Shown: piece by piece, positions 18,132-27,811 of the stretch
Layout of the letters: each line of letters begins with the position of its first letter
Position numbering within the stretch: position 1 is the first letter of the stretch
DNA from: Comamonadaceae bacterium
GTDB taxonomy: Bacteria > Pseudomonadota > Gammaproteobacteria > Burkholderiales > Burkholderiaceae_C
Assembly: GCA_027483665.1 (NCBI GenBank)
Contig: JAIXUC010000033.1
Span: forward strand, 124,001 to 188,000
DNA: 64,000 nt
Direction: 5' to 3'
The notes under the pieces: generated by a model
What the model was told of the DNA's origin: nothing
Seen by the model: the letters and a program-made list of their open reading frames with translations, nothing else
The model's database searches: none
Translations under genes and position numbers: made by a program

Positions 18132-20462
18132 TCACTTGCGCTTTTTCGAGCGCCCCTTCGCAGCCGTTCTCGGTGACTTGTTGCCAGCAACGCTCGGGGC
18201 AGCCGGCGACTGAGCGCCCGTTCTTCGGGCGGCCTTCTTGACCGCCGATTTGAGCGCTTGAATCGGCGAAGCAGGCACCTTGGAGCGAATCTGCGCGCCA
18301 TCTCCAAAGCCCGTATCACGTGCAGCGCGAGCCCCGCCCCCGACGCCTCGCGAAGACTTGGCCGCTCTGCCACCCTTGTCTGGGGACTGCGTGCGTTCAC
18401 GCAAGCCGCGCACGAGCACATCGCTGTCGTCGGACACCAAGCGAAAGTCGATGCGGCGCCCGTCCAAGTCCACTCGACTGACCTGAACGCGAACTTTGGT
18501 GCCAATCGCGTAGCGGATACCCGTGCGTTCACCACGCAACTCTTGGCGGGCTTCGTCAAAGCGGAAGTACTCGCCGCCCAGCTCAGTGATATGCACCAAA
18601 CCCTCGACGTACAAAGCATCCAGCGTCACAAACAAACCAAAGCTCGTCGCAGAAGACACGATGCCCGTGAACTCTTCGCCCAAGTGGTCACGCATGAACC
18701 TGCATTTCAGCCAGGCCTCGACGTCACGGCTGGCTTCATCAGCGCGCCGTTCGTTGGCGCTGCAATGCAAGCCGGCAGCCTGCCATGCCAATTGATCAGG
18801 CCCCAGCTTGCGCGCCTTGGACTCGTCGCGCCCGCCTGCCGCGTCTTTGGTCTGCCCGCGCGCCAAGCGCTTGGCCAACTTGGCATGTGCTTCGCCGGGC
18901 GTCGGCAATTCAGGAAGCTGGTAACGCCGCCCCAACAAAATGGCTTTGATAACGCGGTGCACCAACAAGTCGGGGTAGCGCCGAATGGGGCTCGTGAAAT
19001 GGGTGTACGCGTCGTAGGCCAGACCAAAATGGCCGCTGTTCATGGGCGTGTAGATGGCCTGCTGCATCGAGCGCAGCAACATGCTGTGGATCTGCTGTGC
19101 GTCGGGGCGTTCCTTGGTGGCCTCAGCGATCCGCTGAAATTCAGCCGGCTTGGGGTCATCGGTGATGCTCAAGCCCACGCCCACCGCCTTGAGGTAGTTG
19201 CGCAGGATGTCCTTCTTCTCGGGCGTGGGGCCCTCATGAACGCGAAACAAGCCCGGGTGCTTGCTTTGTGAAATGAAGTCGGCGCTGCACACGTTCGCGG
19301 CCAACATGGCCTCTTCAATGAGCCGATGCGCTTCGTTGCGGGTGCGCGGCACGATGCGCTCGATACGCCCGTTTTCGTCACAAATGATCTGCGTCTCGGT
19401 GGTCTCGAAATCCACTGCGCCTCGAACGCTGCGAGCCTTCAGCAAGGCGCGATAGACCTCGTGCAAGTCCAACAAGTGCGGCACCAAGGCGCGCCGCTTG
19501 CTGGCTTCTGGCCCGCGGGTGTTGGCCAAGATAGCGGCCACCTCGGTGTAGGTGAAGCGCGCATGGCTGTGCATCACCGCCGGGAAAAATTGGTAAGCGT
19601 GAATGTCGCCCTTGGCTGTGATGAGCATGTCGCACACCATGCACAAGCGGTCCACGTCAGGGTTGAGCGAACACAGCCCGTTGGAGAGTTTCTCGGGCAG
19701 CATGGGTATGACGCGGCGCGGGAAGTACACCGAGGTCGCCCGGTCGTACGCGTCGATATCAATCGCAGAGCCCGTCTCCACATAGTGGCTGACATCGGCA
19801 ATGGCCACCAACAAGCGCCAGCCCTTGGCCCGACCCACTTTGGCCGGTTCGCAGTAAACCGCGTCGTCAAAATCGCGTGCGTCCTCGCCATCGATGGTGA
19901 CCAGCGGCACATCGGTCAAATCCACGCGGTGCTTGGCGTCTTGCGGCCGAACCTTGTCGGGCAAGGCCCGCGACTGCGCCACACAAGCGTCTGAAAACTC
20001 GTGCGGCACGCTGTACTTGCGCACGGCGATCTCGATCTCCATGCCCGGGTCATCGATCTCGCCCAGCACTTCTTTCACACGACCCACGGGCTGTCCAAAC
20101 AAGGCTGGTGGCTCGGTCAACTCGACCACCACCACCTGACCGGTTTTGGCCGAACCCGTGGCGGACTTCGGGATCAAGATGTCTTGCCCGTATCGCTTGT
20201 CTTCGGGTGCCACCAACCAGACGTTGTTCTCTTGCAGCAATCGACCAATGATGGGCGAATCGGATCTTTCCAGAATCTCGACCACACGGCCTTCGGGGCG
20301 GCCTCGGCGATCCGCACGAACGATGCGCGCTTTCACCCGGTCTTTGTGCAACACCGCGCGCATCTCATTGGATGCCAGGTAAATGTCAGCTTCCCCGTCG
20401 TCACGGGCGACAAAGCCATGGCCGTCGCGGTGGCCCTGAACCGTGCCTATGAACTCGTCCAA
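18132..20462 (-). CDS. rnr: Ribonuclease R
   Basis: RNase R is a processive 3'-5' exoribonuclease that degrades structured RNA and matures rRNA and tmRNA. The product has at least 776 residues. It has cold-shock/OB domains (TVQGHRDGHGFVARDDGEAD), the catalytic RNB domain with DFDDAVYCEP and DVSHYVETGSAIDIDAY, HFTSPIRRYPDLLVHRVIKA, an S1 domain (GIVSSATSFGLFVTLDALYV) and a basic Lys/Arg/Ala-rich tail. The N-terminal helix-turn-helix found in E. coli RNase R is missing. The start is uncertain: TTG at 20462 is the only standard start near the domain boundary, and no ATG or GTG is in frame upstream. It converges with nnr and is divergent from tRNA-Leu. Confidence 0.93.
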   Translation of the reverse strand: MDEFIGTVQGHRDGHGFVARDDGEADIYLASNEMRAVLHKDRVKARIVRADRRGRPEGRVVEILERSDSPIIGRLLQENNVWLVAPEDKRYGQDILIPKSATGSAKTGQVVVVELTEPPALFGQPVGRVKEVLGEIDDPGMEIEIAVRKYSVPHEFSDACVAQSRALPDKVRPQDAKHRVDLTDVPLVTIDGEDARDFDDAVYCEPAKVGRAKGWRLLVAIADVSHYVETGSAIDIDAYDRATSVYFPRRVIPMLPEKLSNGLCSLNPDVDRLCMVCDMLITAKGDIHAYQFFPAVMHSHARFTYTEVAAILANTRGPEASKRRALVPHLLDLHEVYRALLKARSVRGAVDFETTETQIICDENGRIERIVPRTRNEAHRLIEEAMLAANVCSADFISQSKHPGLFRVHEGPTPEKKDILRNYLKAVGVGLSITDDPKPAEFQRIAEATKERPDAQQIHSMLLRSMQQAIYTPMNSGHFGLAYDAYTHFTSPIRRYPDLLVHRVIKAILLGRRYQLPELPTPGEAHAKLAKRLARGQTKDAAGGRDESKARKLGPDQLAWQAAGLHCSANERRADEASRDVEAWLKCRFMRDHLGEEFTGIVSSATSFGLFVTLDALYVEGLVHITELGGEYFRFDEARQELRGERTGIRYAIGTKVRVQVSRVDLDGRRIDFRLVSDDSDVLVRGLRERTQSPDKGGRAAKSSRGVGGGARAARDTGFGDGAQIRSKVPASPIQALKSAVKKAARRTGAQSPAAPSVAGNKSPRTAAKGRSKKRK

Positions 20463-20546
20463 AGCAGCGCTGTTGGGAGTGGGATGTTTGATATAGTTCT
20501 CGCTTTCCTGAAATTCAAAACACGCAGTCGTTTTTGCAGCGTGTGG

Positions 20547-20631
<85 letters not shown>

Positions 20632-20646
20632 TCAATATAGATCACA

Positions 20647-20671
20647 AGCCACCATCGATTGGTGGCTTTTT
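20647..20671 (+). terminator. Intrinsic terminator of tRNA-Leu
   Basis: A perfect 8-bp stem (AGCCACCA / TGGTGGCT, bases 20647-20654 and 20660-20667) with a 5-nt loop is followed by a T run. It starts 16 nt after the tRNA 3' end. The remaining gap to the convergent rimO stop holds nothing recognisable. Confidence 0.88.
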
Positions 20672-20737
20672 CGTTCTCGGCCACCGTCGGGTTGCAGCGC
20701 CTTGGAGTTTGCGTCATTTGCATGACGACGCACTCCG

Positions 20738-22147
20738 TCACTGAGGCACCGCCACCAAATCATGCCCGCGGGTGTCGACCACCAGAGCGCGTGTGAACTC
20801 CCCCACCTTCAGCGTCTTGCTGATTTTTTGCGGTGGCAGCAGTTGCACGGTGCCGTCGATCTCTGGCGCATCTGCATAGCTGCGGCCCACGCCGCCTTTG
20901 CGTCCCAAGGCTGGTGCTGAGTCCACCAAGACCTGCAAGCTTGAGCCGATGCGTTCGCGCAGTTTGTCTGCTGACACCGCCTCGGCCACCGCCATGAAGC
21001 GCGAGCGGCGTTCTTGCCGCAAGGCCATGGGCAAGGCACCGGGCAAATCGTTGGCAGCAGCACCTTGGACATCGCTGTAGGCGAAACACCCGGCGCGGTC
21101 CAGCCGTGCCTCGCGCATGAAAGCCAGCAGGTGTTCAAACTCTTCCTCGGTTTCGCCGGGGAAGCCCGCAATGAAGGTGCTGCGCAGCACGATGGCCGGG
21201 CACAGCTCGCGCCAGCGTTGAATGCGCTCCAGGTTCCTCTCGCCACTCGCTGGGCGCTTCATGCGCCGCAGCACATCGGGGTGGCTGTGTTGAAAAGGCA
21301 CGTCGAGGTAGGGCAGCACCAAACCTTCGGCCATGAGTGGCAACACCTCGTCCACGCTGGGGTAGGGGTAGACGTAATGCAGCCGCACCCAGGCACCGTA
21401 AGGCTCGGCCAACCGCCCCAGCTGTTCGGCCAAATCCACCAAGCGCGTCTTGACGGGCTTGCCGTCCCAAAAGCCCATGCGGTACTTCACATCCACGCCA
21501 TAGGCCGAGGTGTCTTGGCTGACCACCAACAACTCTTTCACGCCGCCTTCGAACAAGGCACGCGCTTCGTTGAGCACGTCGCCCACTGGGCGCGACACCA
21601 AGTCGCCGCGCATCGACGGGATGATGCAAAAGGTGCAGCGGTGGTTGCAGCCCTCGCTGATCTTGAGGTAGGCGTAGTGGCGCGGCGTCAGCTTGAGGCC
21701 AGCCACGCCAAAGCCGCCGGGAACCAAGTCTAGAAAAGGGTCGTGCGGTTTGGGCAGGTGCTGGTGCACCGCGTCCATCACTTCTTGCGTGGCGTGCGGC
21801 CCGGTGACTGCCAGCACACTCGGGTGCATCTGCTGCACCAAGTTGCCGCCGCCCTCGCCTGCTTTGGCACCCAGGCAACCCGTGACGATCACTTTGCCGT
21901 TGGCAGCCAGCGCTTCGCCAATGGTGTCCAGGCTCTCTTTGACGGCTTCGTCGATGAAACCGCAGGTGTTGACGATCACCAAGTCAGCACCCTCAAAGGT
22001 CTTGCTGGTTTGGTAACCCTCGGCGCTGAGCTGCGTGAGGATCAGCTCGGAGTCGGTCAGGGCCTTGGGGCAACCCAAACTGACAAAGCCCACTTTGGGG
22101 CTCGGGCTGGTGTGGTGCTTGGGTGGTTCGATGGTGGCTTCACTCAT
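20738..22147 (-). CDS. rimO: Ribosomal protein S12 methylthiotransferase RimO
   Basis: RimO is a radical-SAM enzyme that methylthiolates Asp of ribosomal protein S12 (Asp88 in E. coli). The 469-residue protein has an N-terminal UPF0004 domain with three cluster cysteines ([32 protein letters not shown]). The radical-SAM motif CNHRCTFC follows, then the segment [20 protein letters not shown], the [13 protein letters not shown] motif and a C-terminal TRAM domain. The S12-type reading SLGCPKxxxDSE separates it from MiaB. It is apparently a single gene, convergent with tRNA-Leu. Confidence 0.95.
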   Translation of the reverse strand: MSEATIEPPKHHTSPSPKVGFVSLGCPKALTDSELILTQLSAEGYQTSKTFEGADLVIVNTCGFIDEAVKESLDTIGEALAANGKVIVTGCLGAKAGEGGGNLVQQMHPSVLAVTGPHATQEVMDAVHQHLPKPHDPFLDLVPGGFGVAGLKLTPRHYAYLKISEGCNHRCTFCIIPSMRGDLVSRPVGDVLNEARALFEGGVKELLVVSQDTSAYGVDVKYRMGFWDGKPVKTRLVDLAEQLGRLAEPYGAWVRLHYVYPYPSVDEVLPLMAEGLVLPYLDVPFQHSHPDVLRRMKRPASGERNLERIQRWRELCPAIVLRSTFIAGFPGETEEEFEHLLAFMREARLDRAGCFAYSDVQGAAANDLPGALPMALRQERRSRFMAVAEAVSADKLRERIGSSLQVLVDSAPALGRKGGVGRSYADAPEIDGTVQLLPPQKISKTLKVGEFTRALVVDTRGHDLVAVPQ

Positions 22148-22265
22148 GGCGCGATTGTCACCGCAGCCATCGGCCCGACAGACCAGCCGAAGTCGGGCAC
22201 GCCCTTCTGCCAGACAGGGCGCAAAGCCCGGCTTCGCGTGAGCAGCACCGAAAACGCTGGCGCTG

Positions 22266-22796
22266 TCAACGCTTCACGCCAAAGGCGCTCAGCATCTGCT
22301 CTTGCATTTGCGCCAGCATGGCGCGCGATTGCTCCATTTGTCCGCCCATCAAGCCTTGCATCATGGGGCCCTGCAGCGCCATGAACTGCGCCCAGGCTTC
22401 TGGCGTGTGGGCCTTGGACTGCTCGGCCAGCCGCACCTGCATGTCCGCAAAAGCCTGCACGTTTTTTTCCAGATACGTGCCCATGAAGCCTTGCATGGCG
22501 TGGCCATAAAAGCGAATCATGTTGGCCAACACCGCCTCGGACATCATGGGCGTGCCGCCGGCTTCTTCTTCCAAGATGATCTGCATGAGGATGCTGCGCG
22601 TCAGGTCTTGGTTGGTCTTGGCATCGCGCACCACGAAAGCCTCGCTGTCCATCACCAGTCGCTTCACTTCCGTGAGCGTGATGTAGGTGGACGTGTCGGT
22701 GTCGTAGAGCCGCCGGTTGGGGTATTTCTTGATCACACGCGGCGCGCGGGTGGCGGCGCGGTGTCCGGGGCTGGCGCCGCTGGACGGGTCGGGCAT
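22266..22796 (-). CDS. phaR: Polyhydroxyalkanoate synthesis repressor PhaR
   Basis: PhaR binds both DNA and nascent PHB granules and releases phasin expression when polymer accumulates. The 176-residue protein has the PHB/PHA accumulation DNA-binding domain ([20 protein letters not shown]). The PHB accumulation regulatory domain follows ([16 protein letters not shown]), then a Met/Gln-rich C-terminus with repeated [10 protein letters not shown]-like heptads. The ATG at 22796 has TAGGAGAG 7 bases upstream; a longer reading lacks this. With bdhA at 43.5 kb it shows that the cell stores and mobilises PHB. Confidence 0.94.
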   Translation of the reverse strand: MPDPSSGASPGHRAATRAPRVIKKYPNRRLYDTDTSTYITLTEVKRLVMDSEAFVVRDAKTNQDLTRSILMQIILEEEAGGTPMMSEAVLANMIRFYGHAMQGFMGTYLEKNVQAFADMQVRLAEQSKAHTPEAWAQFMALQGPMMQGLMGGQMEQSRAMLAQMQEQMLSAFGVKR

Positions 22797-22823
22797 GTCG
22801 GGCTCTCCTAGATGGCGACGACC

Positions 22824-22829
22824 ATTGTA
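22824..22829 (-). promoter_or_regulatory. Candidate -10 box for phaR
   Basis: On the minus strand a TACAAT hexamer sits 28 nt upstream of the phaR ATG, giving a leader of about 20 nt that consists mostly of the ribosome-binding site. The -35 region is poor. It lies after the hairpins that follow the fimbrial operon, so phaR probably has its own promoter. Confidence 0.3.
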
Positions 22830-22836
22830 GGAAGCC

Positions 22837-22881
22837 AAACCACGCTGGGGTTTCCTCGCTAACCCGCAAGCCCGCAGGGTT
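22837..22881 (-). terminator. Two small hairpins after the fimbrial operon
   Basis: On the minus strand, right after the stop of the tip-protein gene, two short inverted repeats follow each other: AACCC...GGGTT (22881-22861) and AAACC...GGTTT (22853-22837). Neither has a T run, so this is at best a weak or Rho-assisted terminator separating the fimbrial operon from phaR. Confidence 0.3.
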
Positions 22882-23888
22882 CAATAGATCACGTACAGGG
22901 TGTGCCTCATGGTTTGGCTGCAGCGGCCTGTGGCGCAACTGCCTGCTTGACCGGCCGGTACCGTGAGGGTGATGCGGCTGTCGTCGTTGCGTGTGCCGTT
23001 GGCAGAGGAAATCATCGATAGGCCCGGCACTCTCAGGGTGTAGTTCAAGCCAATGACATCGTTCCTGGCGTCCAGCGTGTGCAGGCTTTGGGAGATGGCA
23101 GTGGGGCTGAAGGCCAGCCGGTAGGGGGCATCCAGACTGGAGTCTGCCGCAGCGCAAGTGGGTGCCACGATCTCGCTCTTGGTGACCGCGTCGGTCGGGG
23201 ACATGGAGGTGTAGGTCAATGTCAGTGGCGAAATGGGGGCCAGGGTGCAGCGCGCCGCAAGGTACGCACCTCCCCTTGCTAGCGAGATGTTGAATGGGAC
23301 CACCACCACGTTATCGGGCTCCGTCGCGCCCAATGGGCCCGTTCCCATGCTCAACAACAGGGAATCGGACGCAGTGCCAACGCTGGCCTGTTTCTCTAGT
23401 GTTCCGAGAATGGCGATGACGGAGGCTCCTGCCACAAGCATTGCCGTGTCCACCTCGGTAGTCGGAATGACCTCAGTCGACAGTAGATGCCAAACGTCTG
23501 GCGTCAAGTTACGAACAACGGCGCTGGAGTTGAACGCACTGACTGTTTGCTGCAACTTGTAGGCCACAGGCTCTGCGGATGGCGAAGTTCCGCCTGGCAC
23601 CATCCGCCGAAAGCCATCTAGATAGCTGGTACCAGCGCTGACCTTCAGGAACAAATGTTTGGACGGTTGGCTGTCTTCAGCGGCTCGCTCACACCACGGT
23701 TCAACGACTGCTTTCGCCCTGGAGCCCAGATCAAAGACGATCCTGGCCTCATTGGTTATTACGAGGTCTGTACTAATACTAAAGGTCAGCCGACAACTCC
23801 ATTGTCCGAAGGCAGGCCAAGCCAAGCTCAACAGACAGATGGCCAAGCAGGCGGTGCGCCTGCCAAGGCTTGGTGTTGATGGCTTCAC
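22881..23888 (-). CDS. Spore-coat-U (SCPU) domain tip protein of Csu-type fimbriae, CsuE-like
   Basis: Last gene of the fimbrial operon; predicted secreted pilus tip adhesin. The start is the GTG at 23888, which overlaps the usher stop (GTGA) and begins directly at a signal peptide (CLAICLLSLAWPAFG, cleavage near residue 28). The 335-residue product has two SCPU-like halves. The first begins CRLTFSISTDLVI. The second ends with NYTLRVPGLSMISSANGTR and a C-terminal strand MRHTLYVIY typical of donor-strand-exchange subunits. A two-domain subunit after the usher is the position and architecture of CsuE. The first half is divergent, so ligand specificity is unknown. Confidence 0.75.
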   Translation of the reverse strand: MKPSTPSLGRRTACLAICLLSLAWPAFGQWSCRLTFSISTDLVITNEARIVFDLGSRAKAVVEPWCERAAEDSQPSKHLFLKVSAGTSYLDGFRRMVPGGTSPSAEPVAYKLQQTVSAFNSSAVVRNLTPDVWHLLSTEVIPTTEVDTAMLVAGASVIAILGTLEKQASVGTASDSLLLSMGTGPLGATEPDNVVVVPFNISLARGGAYLAARCTLAPISPLTLTYTSMSPTDAVTKSEIVAPTCAAADSSLDAPYRLAFSPTAISQSLHTLDARNDVIGLNYTLRVPGLSMISSANGTRNDDSRITLTVPAGQAGSCATGRCSQTMRHTLYVIY

Positions 23889-26341
23889 CGCCGCAGCCCC
23901 GCACACATCAAAGACTTTGCCCCAAGCTGGGACAAAGCACCCGCTGGCAGGCCCACCTGGCACTGCTGGCGCCCCCAGCTCAGTTGCAGCGTGGCCACTT
24001 CAGGCACGCCCATGAGGTAGAGCGCGCCATCGGAGGCCACGGGAAACACGGTGTCGTCTGTGGCACCCAGCACGCGCACCTCGGCACCGGCGGGTGCCGG
24101 GCTGCCGTCTTCCAGCACCACCCGCACTTGGCCAGAGCGGCCCTCGCGCGCTGCAAAGCGCAGGTGCATGGCACCGCGCACGGCCGGCACCACCTCGTGC
24201 TCGTAGGTATCGAACTCGGCCTCCAGCGGCAGGTCTTCCACGGCCAAGCCGATGCGGTTGAGGCGCAGCGCATGCAGGCCCGATACCACCGCCACGCCCT
24301 GCCCGTTGGTGCGGGCCCGCACGCCGCCTTGAAGGGTGATGCCCACATCCGGCAGGCCGGGTGCTTCGACCAGGGCGTAGCTGTCGTAGACCGGGCTGGT
24401 CAGGCGGGACTGCCCGCCGGCCATCACCCAGGCACCTCGCCAACCGGCGCGCAGGGTTTGGCTTTGCTGGCTGGCGCTGGCGTCCAGGCGCACATCACCC
24501 CATTCGGTGCGGCGGTAGGCGCCGGCTTCGCTGTAGGCCTGTTGCTCGCGCTGACCGCCCAGCACTTGCCAAGACCAGGGCGACTCTGCCGTGGCCGACT
24601 GGCTCCAGCGGGCATGGGTTTGCACCGCGCCGGCGCTCTGTTGCGAGGCCACCCAACTCAACTGGCGCCCGCCGTCCAAAGTCCAGCTCAACTGGGCATA
24701 GGCCGAGGTGCTGCTGGTGCTGCTGGTCCTGCCTAAGCTGGCGCTGCTGGCCGAGGCACTAGTGCTTCGGTGCGACACGTTGAGGGACAAGAACAAGTCG
24801 GGCCGAATGCGCCAGGTAGGCGACAGCGAGACGCTGCGTGTGGCGGGCTGGCCGCGAAAGGTCTGGCGCGATGCGTTCAAACCCAGGCTGAGCGAGGGCG
24901 ACAAGCGTTGCGAGTAGCTCAACACCCATTGGTTGCGCCGGGTGCCTGCGCTGCCCTGCCCCACGCCGGTGTAGGCGGGGCTGATGAAGCGGGCATTGAG
25001 CATGAGCTGCGCGCCGTTGGGCAGCGGCGCCTGGGCAGAAGACTCCAGCGACCAACCGGTGCCTGTGCTGGCTTGGCTGAGCGACAAGGCCGACTGCACC
25101 ATAGTCTGCCACTGGGGCAAGGCCCATTGCTGCGACAGATCGACGTTGCGCACACCGGCACCGCTTTGCACCAAGCCCTCTAAGGTGAGCGTGTCGCTGA
25201 AGCCGTAGCGCCACAGCGCACTGAGCAGGGGTTGGTCATAGCGGTTGTTGGCGGTGCCAGCGCCCGTGCGCAGCAGGCCTAAGTCCACCGTCCAGTCGGA
25301 CAAGCCTTGGGCCAACATGCGCGCGCCGGTCAGGAAGGCCTGCTCGGTCACCACCTCGCGCCCCAGGCTGTCGCGCACCACCACGCGGGCCACGCCGCCG
25401 CTCAGTTGCGGTGTGTTGTCGAGCACGAAGGGGCCGGTGGGAACTTGCTGCGTTTGGCGCAGCACGCCATCCAGGTAAATCTCCACGGTGCTGGGCGTGA
25501 GGGCCTCGCCGCTGAAGCGCGGGCGCGGGCTGCGCACCTCGCCTGGGCGCAACTCGGCTTCGGTGCCCAGTTGAATGCCGCCATAACGCAGCGAGCGCCC
25601 GCTGGCATTGCTTTGGGTGTTGCCATCGCCCAAGCGCATGCGCCAGCCGCGCTGCAGCCAGTCGACCGTGAGCGCGGTGTCTTGGCGCGTCAGCTGGGTG
25701 CCGGCTTCGTTGCGGCGCAGCGTCCAATCGTGGGTGAACACGCCCCAAGGCATGCTCCAGCGCACTTGGCCGCTGGCCCCCAGGTCTTGGCGATTGCCGA
25801 GGGAAGCGCTGCCGTGCTGGCTTTGCGCGTTGATGTCAAAGTTCAGCAGCAAGCCGCTGACCGCATCCGTTGGCTGCAGCACCTCGGACTTGCCCGTGCC
25901 CAAGCGCGTGACGTTGAAGGCGCCGGGCGCCATCGACAGGTCCATGGACTGGTCGCTCTCGCGCAGCGCTGCGCTGAAGCCAGGGGCTCGGTAGATGGGC
26001 AGGTAGCGCTGCCCGGCATAGGCCAGTGCAGAGCCGCCCTCGATGGGCTTTAAGCGCCAAGCGGCCACTGCGTCCTCCGGTGCATGCAACAGGCCGTCTC
26101 GCTCCAGCAAGACCCAGCTGCCGGCCTCTTGGCCGTTGATGCGAACCTCCAGCGGTAACCAGCGCAAGCGCATGCCGGGGTCGGCAGGCAAGACCTCGCC
26201 TTGCGACCAAGCCAGAAGAGGCTGCCCCAGCAAGACCAGCCACACCAGCGACCCCAGCCGCAGCGGCCACTCTGCTTCACGACGGCCGTCGTACCCGTGA
26301 AGCCGCTTTGCAAGGTGGGGCGATGGTCCATGCGGGTTCAT
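23885..26341 (-). CDS. Outer-membrane fimbrial usher, Csu/archaic family (CsuD-like)
   Basis: The usher forms the outer-membrane pore that polymerises and exports fimbrial subunits. The 818-residue protein has a signal peptide (LGSLVWLVLLGQPLLAWSQ, ending near residue 47). An N-terminal chaperone-binding domain follows (PLEVRINGQEAGSWVLLERD), then a large barrel with many aromatic beta-strands and a plug-like insert (STVEIYLDGVLRQTQQVPTG). C-terminal domains end LPAGALSQLGAKSLMCAGL. It overlaps the chaperone gene upstream (ATGA) and the tip gene downstream (GTGA), so all three are translationally coupled. Length is near that of other archaic ushers. Confidence 0.88.
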   Translation of the reverse strand: MNPHGPSPHLAKRLHGYDGRREAEWPLRLGSLVWLVLLGQPLLAWSQGEVLPADPGMRLRWLPLEVRINGQEAGSWVLLERDGLLHAPEDAVAAWRLKPIEGGSALAYAGQRYLPIYRAPGFSAALRESDQSMDLSMAPGAFNVTRLGTGKSEVLQPTDAVSGLLLNFDINAQSQHGSASLGNRQDLGASGQVRWSMPWGVFTHDWTLRRNEAGTQLTRQDTALTVDWLQRGWRMRLGDGNTQSNASGRSLRYGGIQLGTEAELRPGEVRSPRPRFSGEALTPSTVEIYLDGVLRQTQQVPTGPFVLDNTPQLSGGVARVVVRDSLGREVVTEQAFLTGARMLAQGLSDWTVDLGLLRTGAGTANNRYDQPLLSALWRYGFSDTLTLEGLVQSGAGVRNVDLSQQWALPQWQTMVQSALSLSQASTGTGWSLESSAQAPLPNGAQLMLNARFISPAYTGVGQGSAGTRRNQWVLSYSQRLSPSLSLGLNASRQTFRGQPATRSVSLSPTWRIRPDLFLSLNVSHRSTSASASSASLGRTSSTSSTSAYAQLSWTLDGGRQLSWVASQQSAGAVQTHARWSQSATAESPWSWQVLGGQREQQAYSEAGAYRRTEWGDVRLDASASQQSQTLRAGWRGAWVMAGGQSRLTSPVYDSYALVEAPGLPDVGITLQGGVRARTNGQGVAVVSGLHALRLNRIGLAVEDLPLEAEFDTYEHEVVPAVRGAMHLRFAAREGRSGQVRVVLEDGSPAPAGAEVRVLGATDDTVFPVASDGALYLMGVPEVATLQLSWGRQQCQVGLPAGALSQLGAKSLMCAGLRR

Positions 26342-27147
26342 GGAACCGTGACAGGGAAGGCGGGTTGCTGCAGACCGTCGGTCTCAACCATCAATTGCGC
26401 CGCGCCAGCGGGCACGGCGGCCACACCCGGCGCGCGCAAACCCGCCGGCGGGCCGGGCAGCAGCACCTGTGCGCCGGGAAGGAGGTATTGCCCCTGTTGT
26501 GAGCGCCACAGCACTTGCCCATCGCGCTCCAAACGAAAGCCGCGCAGTTGCGTGTAGGCCGTGCCTTGGTTGGAGCAACTGATTTGCTCTGGCGCTTGCA
26601 GCCCACATACCAAAACCGGCTTGGCTTGCTGCGGGGTGATGAAGACCGGCATGCTCATGGCCAGCGCCAAGGACATGGACACACCTTCTGAGGCTGGCCG
26701 CTCGGGCACCACCTCACGCACGATGAGGCGGTAGGTCAACTCGCGTTGCATGTCGGGCGCGCGAACCGGGGCCACACGCAGCACTTGCCTGCCGCCAGGG
26801 GCGATGGTGGCAATGGGCGGGGCGACGATGATTTCGCTCGTGGGCTCCAGCGACTCTTTGCCCTGTGCGTCTTGCGTCCAGCGCCACACCTCGGCCTGAA
26901 ACAACAGCGGCTCTCGGCCCAGGTTGATCACGGTGATGGCAGCAGCCCGTTCGCGCGGCTTCATGTAGATGCGAACCGGTGACACCGAGAAGTTGCCGGC
27001 TTCAGCCGCTGGCCAAGCCAAGCCCAGCAGCACCGCACACACAACCCACACCACCCACTGGCTGCCCAGGCCAAAGCGCCAGCGCCGCACAAAGGGGCTG
27101 TCAACAAGCGAAGCCGAGCACTTCATGGCGAGCACCACGTTGAACAT
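26338..27147 (-). CDS. Periplasmic fimbrial chaperone, Csu/archaic family (CsuC-like)
   Basis: PapD-like chaperone that caps subunits by donor-strand complementation before delivery to the usher. The 269-residue precursor has a signal peptide (VVWVVCAVLLGLAWPAAEA). The first Ig domain follows, with FSVSPVRIYMKPRERAAAIT, VAPPIATIAPGGRQVLRV and ELTYRLIVREVVPE. The second domain carries the conserved pattern LRGFRLERDGQVLWRS. The start may be at 27147 or the ATG 7 codons in. It is coupled to the usher by a 4-nt overlap. Confidence 0.85.
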   Translation of the reverse strand: MFNVVLAMKCSASLVDSPFVRRWRFGLGSQWVVWVVCAVLLGLAWPAAEAGNFSVSPVRIYMKPRERAAAITVINLGREPLLFQAEVWRWTQDAQGKESLEPTSEIIVAPPIATIAPGGRQVLRVAPVRAPDMQRELTYRLIVREVVPERPASEGVSMSLALAMSMPVFITPQQAKPVLVCGLQAPEQISCSNQGTAYTQLRGFRLERDGQVLWRSQQGQYLLPGAQVLLPGPPAGLRAPGVAAVPAGAAQLMVETDGLQQPAFPVTVP

Positions 27148-27181
27148 GTCCGAGGGTTAGAGGGAGGTGCGGGCTGGCGGC

Positions 27182-27808
27182 TCAATAAGCCACCACCAAG
27201 GAGGGCCGCTGACCTTGCTGGCTGAGCGAACGGGCCAGCGCCAAATGGGTAATGGCCAAGCCGGCTTGAGCGCGCTGCTCAGGCTGGGGCGGGGAAACTT
27301 TCGAAGCCGCGTCGCCTGTGAGCGGCTCACAGCGCCACAGGAAGGGGCCAGCTTCGATCAGGCCCCCTGGCTGCAACGCTGAGCCGTTGTTTGGCTGCGC
27401 ATCGGCCTGCACCAAGCCCCAACGGCAACCGCCGGCGATGGTGGCTGGGGCAGCTTCAGCGATGTCCGTGAAGGCAGCGTAGTGCCTGCGCCCACCGCCG
27501 TGGTCCATCGAGCCGCCCCACATGGCTGCCGCGACCGGATTGGCAGAAGGCTGACCGGAAGAAGACCAAATTTCCAGGGTTCGCTCGTTGCTTGGGCGCT
27601 GTGGTGTGGGTGCTGGTGTTGGTGTTGGCGCGCAGGCGACCAAGGCATCACGCAAGACCAGTTCGCCCCAGTTGCATTGCAGCTCGGCGGGCCTGAGCTG
27701 CATGGAGACTTGAAACTGGGCTTCTGTGGAGCCTGCGTGGCCAAGGGCTGCGGCACAAAGGCCAGCAACCAAGGCCAAAGCCCCCGCCTGATGCTTGACG
27801 GAGCGCAT
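27182..27808 (-). CDS. Secreted protein in fimbrial subunit position
   Basis: The 208-residue secreted protein (signal peptide LALVAGLCAAALGHAG) lies 3 nt after the first subunit gene and before the chaperone. It starts like an SCPU subunit (FQVSMQLRPAELQCNWGELV) but then carries a Pro/Thr linker (PTPTPAPTPQRP). It ends in a short beta-strand, SQQGQRPSLVVAY. Csu operons carry small subunits CsuA and CsuB here; the similarity is positional more than by sequence, so I call it a probable minor subunit. It could instead be an adaptor specific to this lineage. Confidence 0.55.
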   Translation of the reverse strand: MRSVKHQAGALALVAGLCAAALGHAGSTEAQFQVSMQLRPAELQCNWGELVLRDALVACAPTPTPAPTPQRPSNERTLEIWSSSGQPSANPVAAAMWGGSMDHGGGRRHYAAFTDIAEAAPATIAGGCRWGLVQADAQPNNGSALQPGGLIEAGPFLWRCEPLTGDAASKVSPPQPEQRAQAGLAITHLALARSLSQQGQRPSLVVAY

Positions 27809-27811
27809 GCC

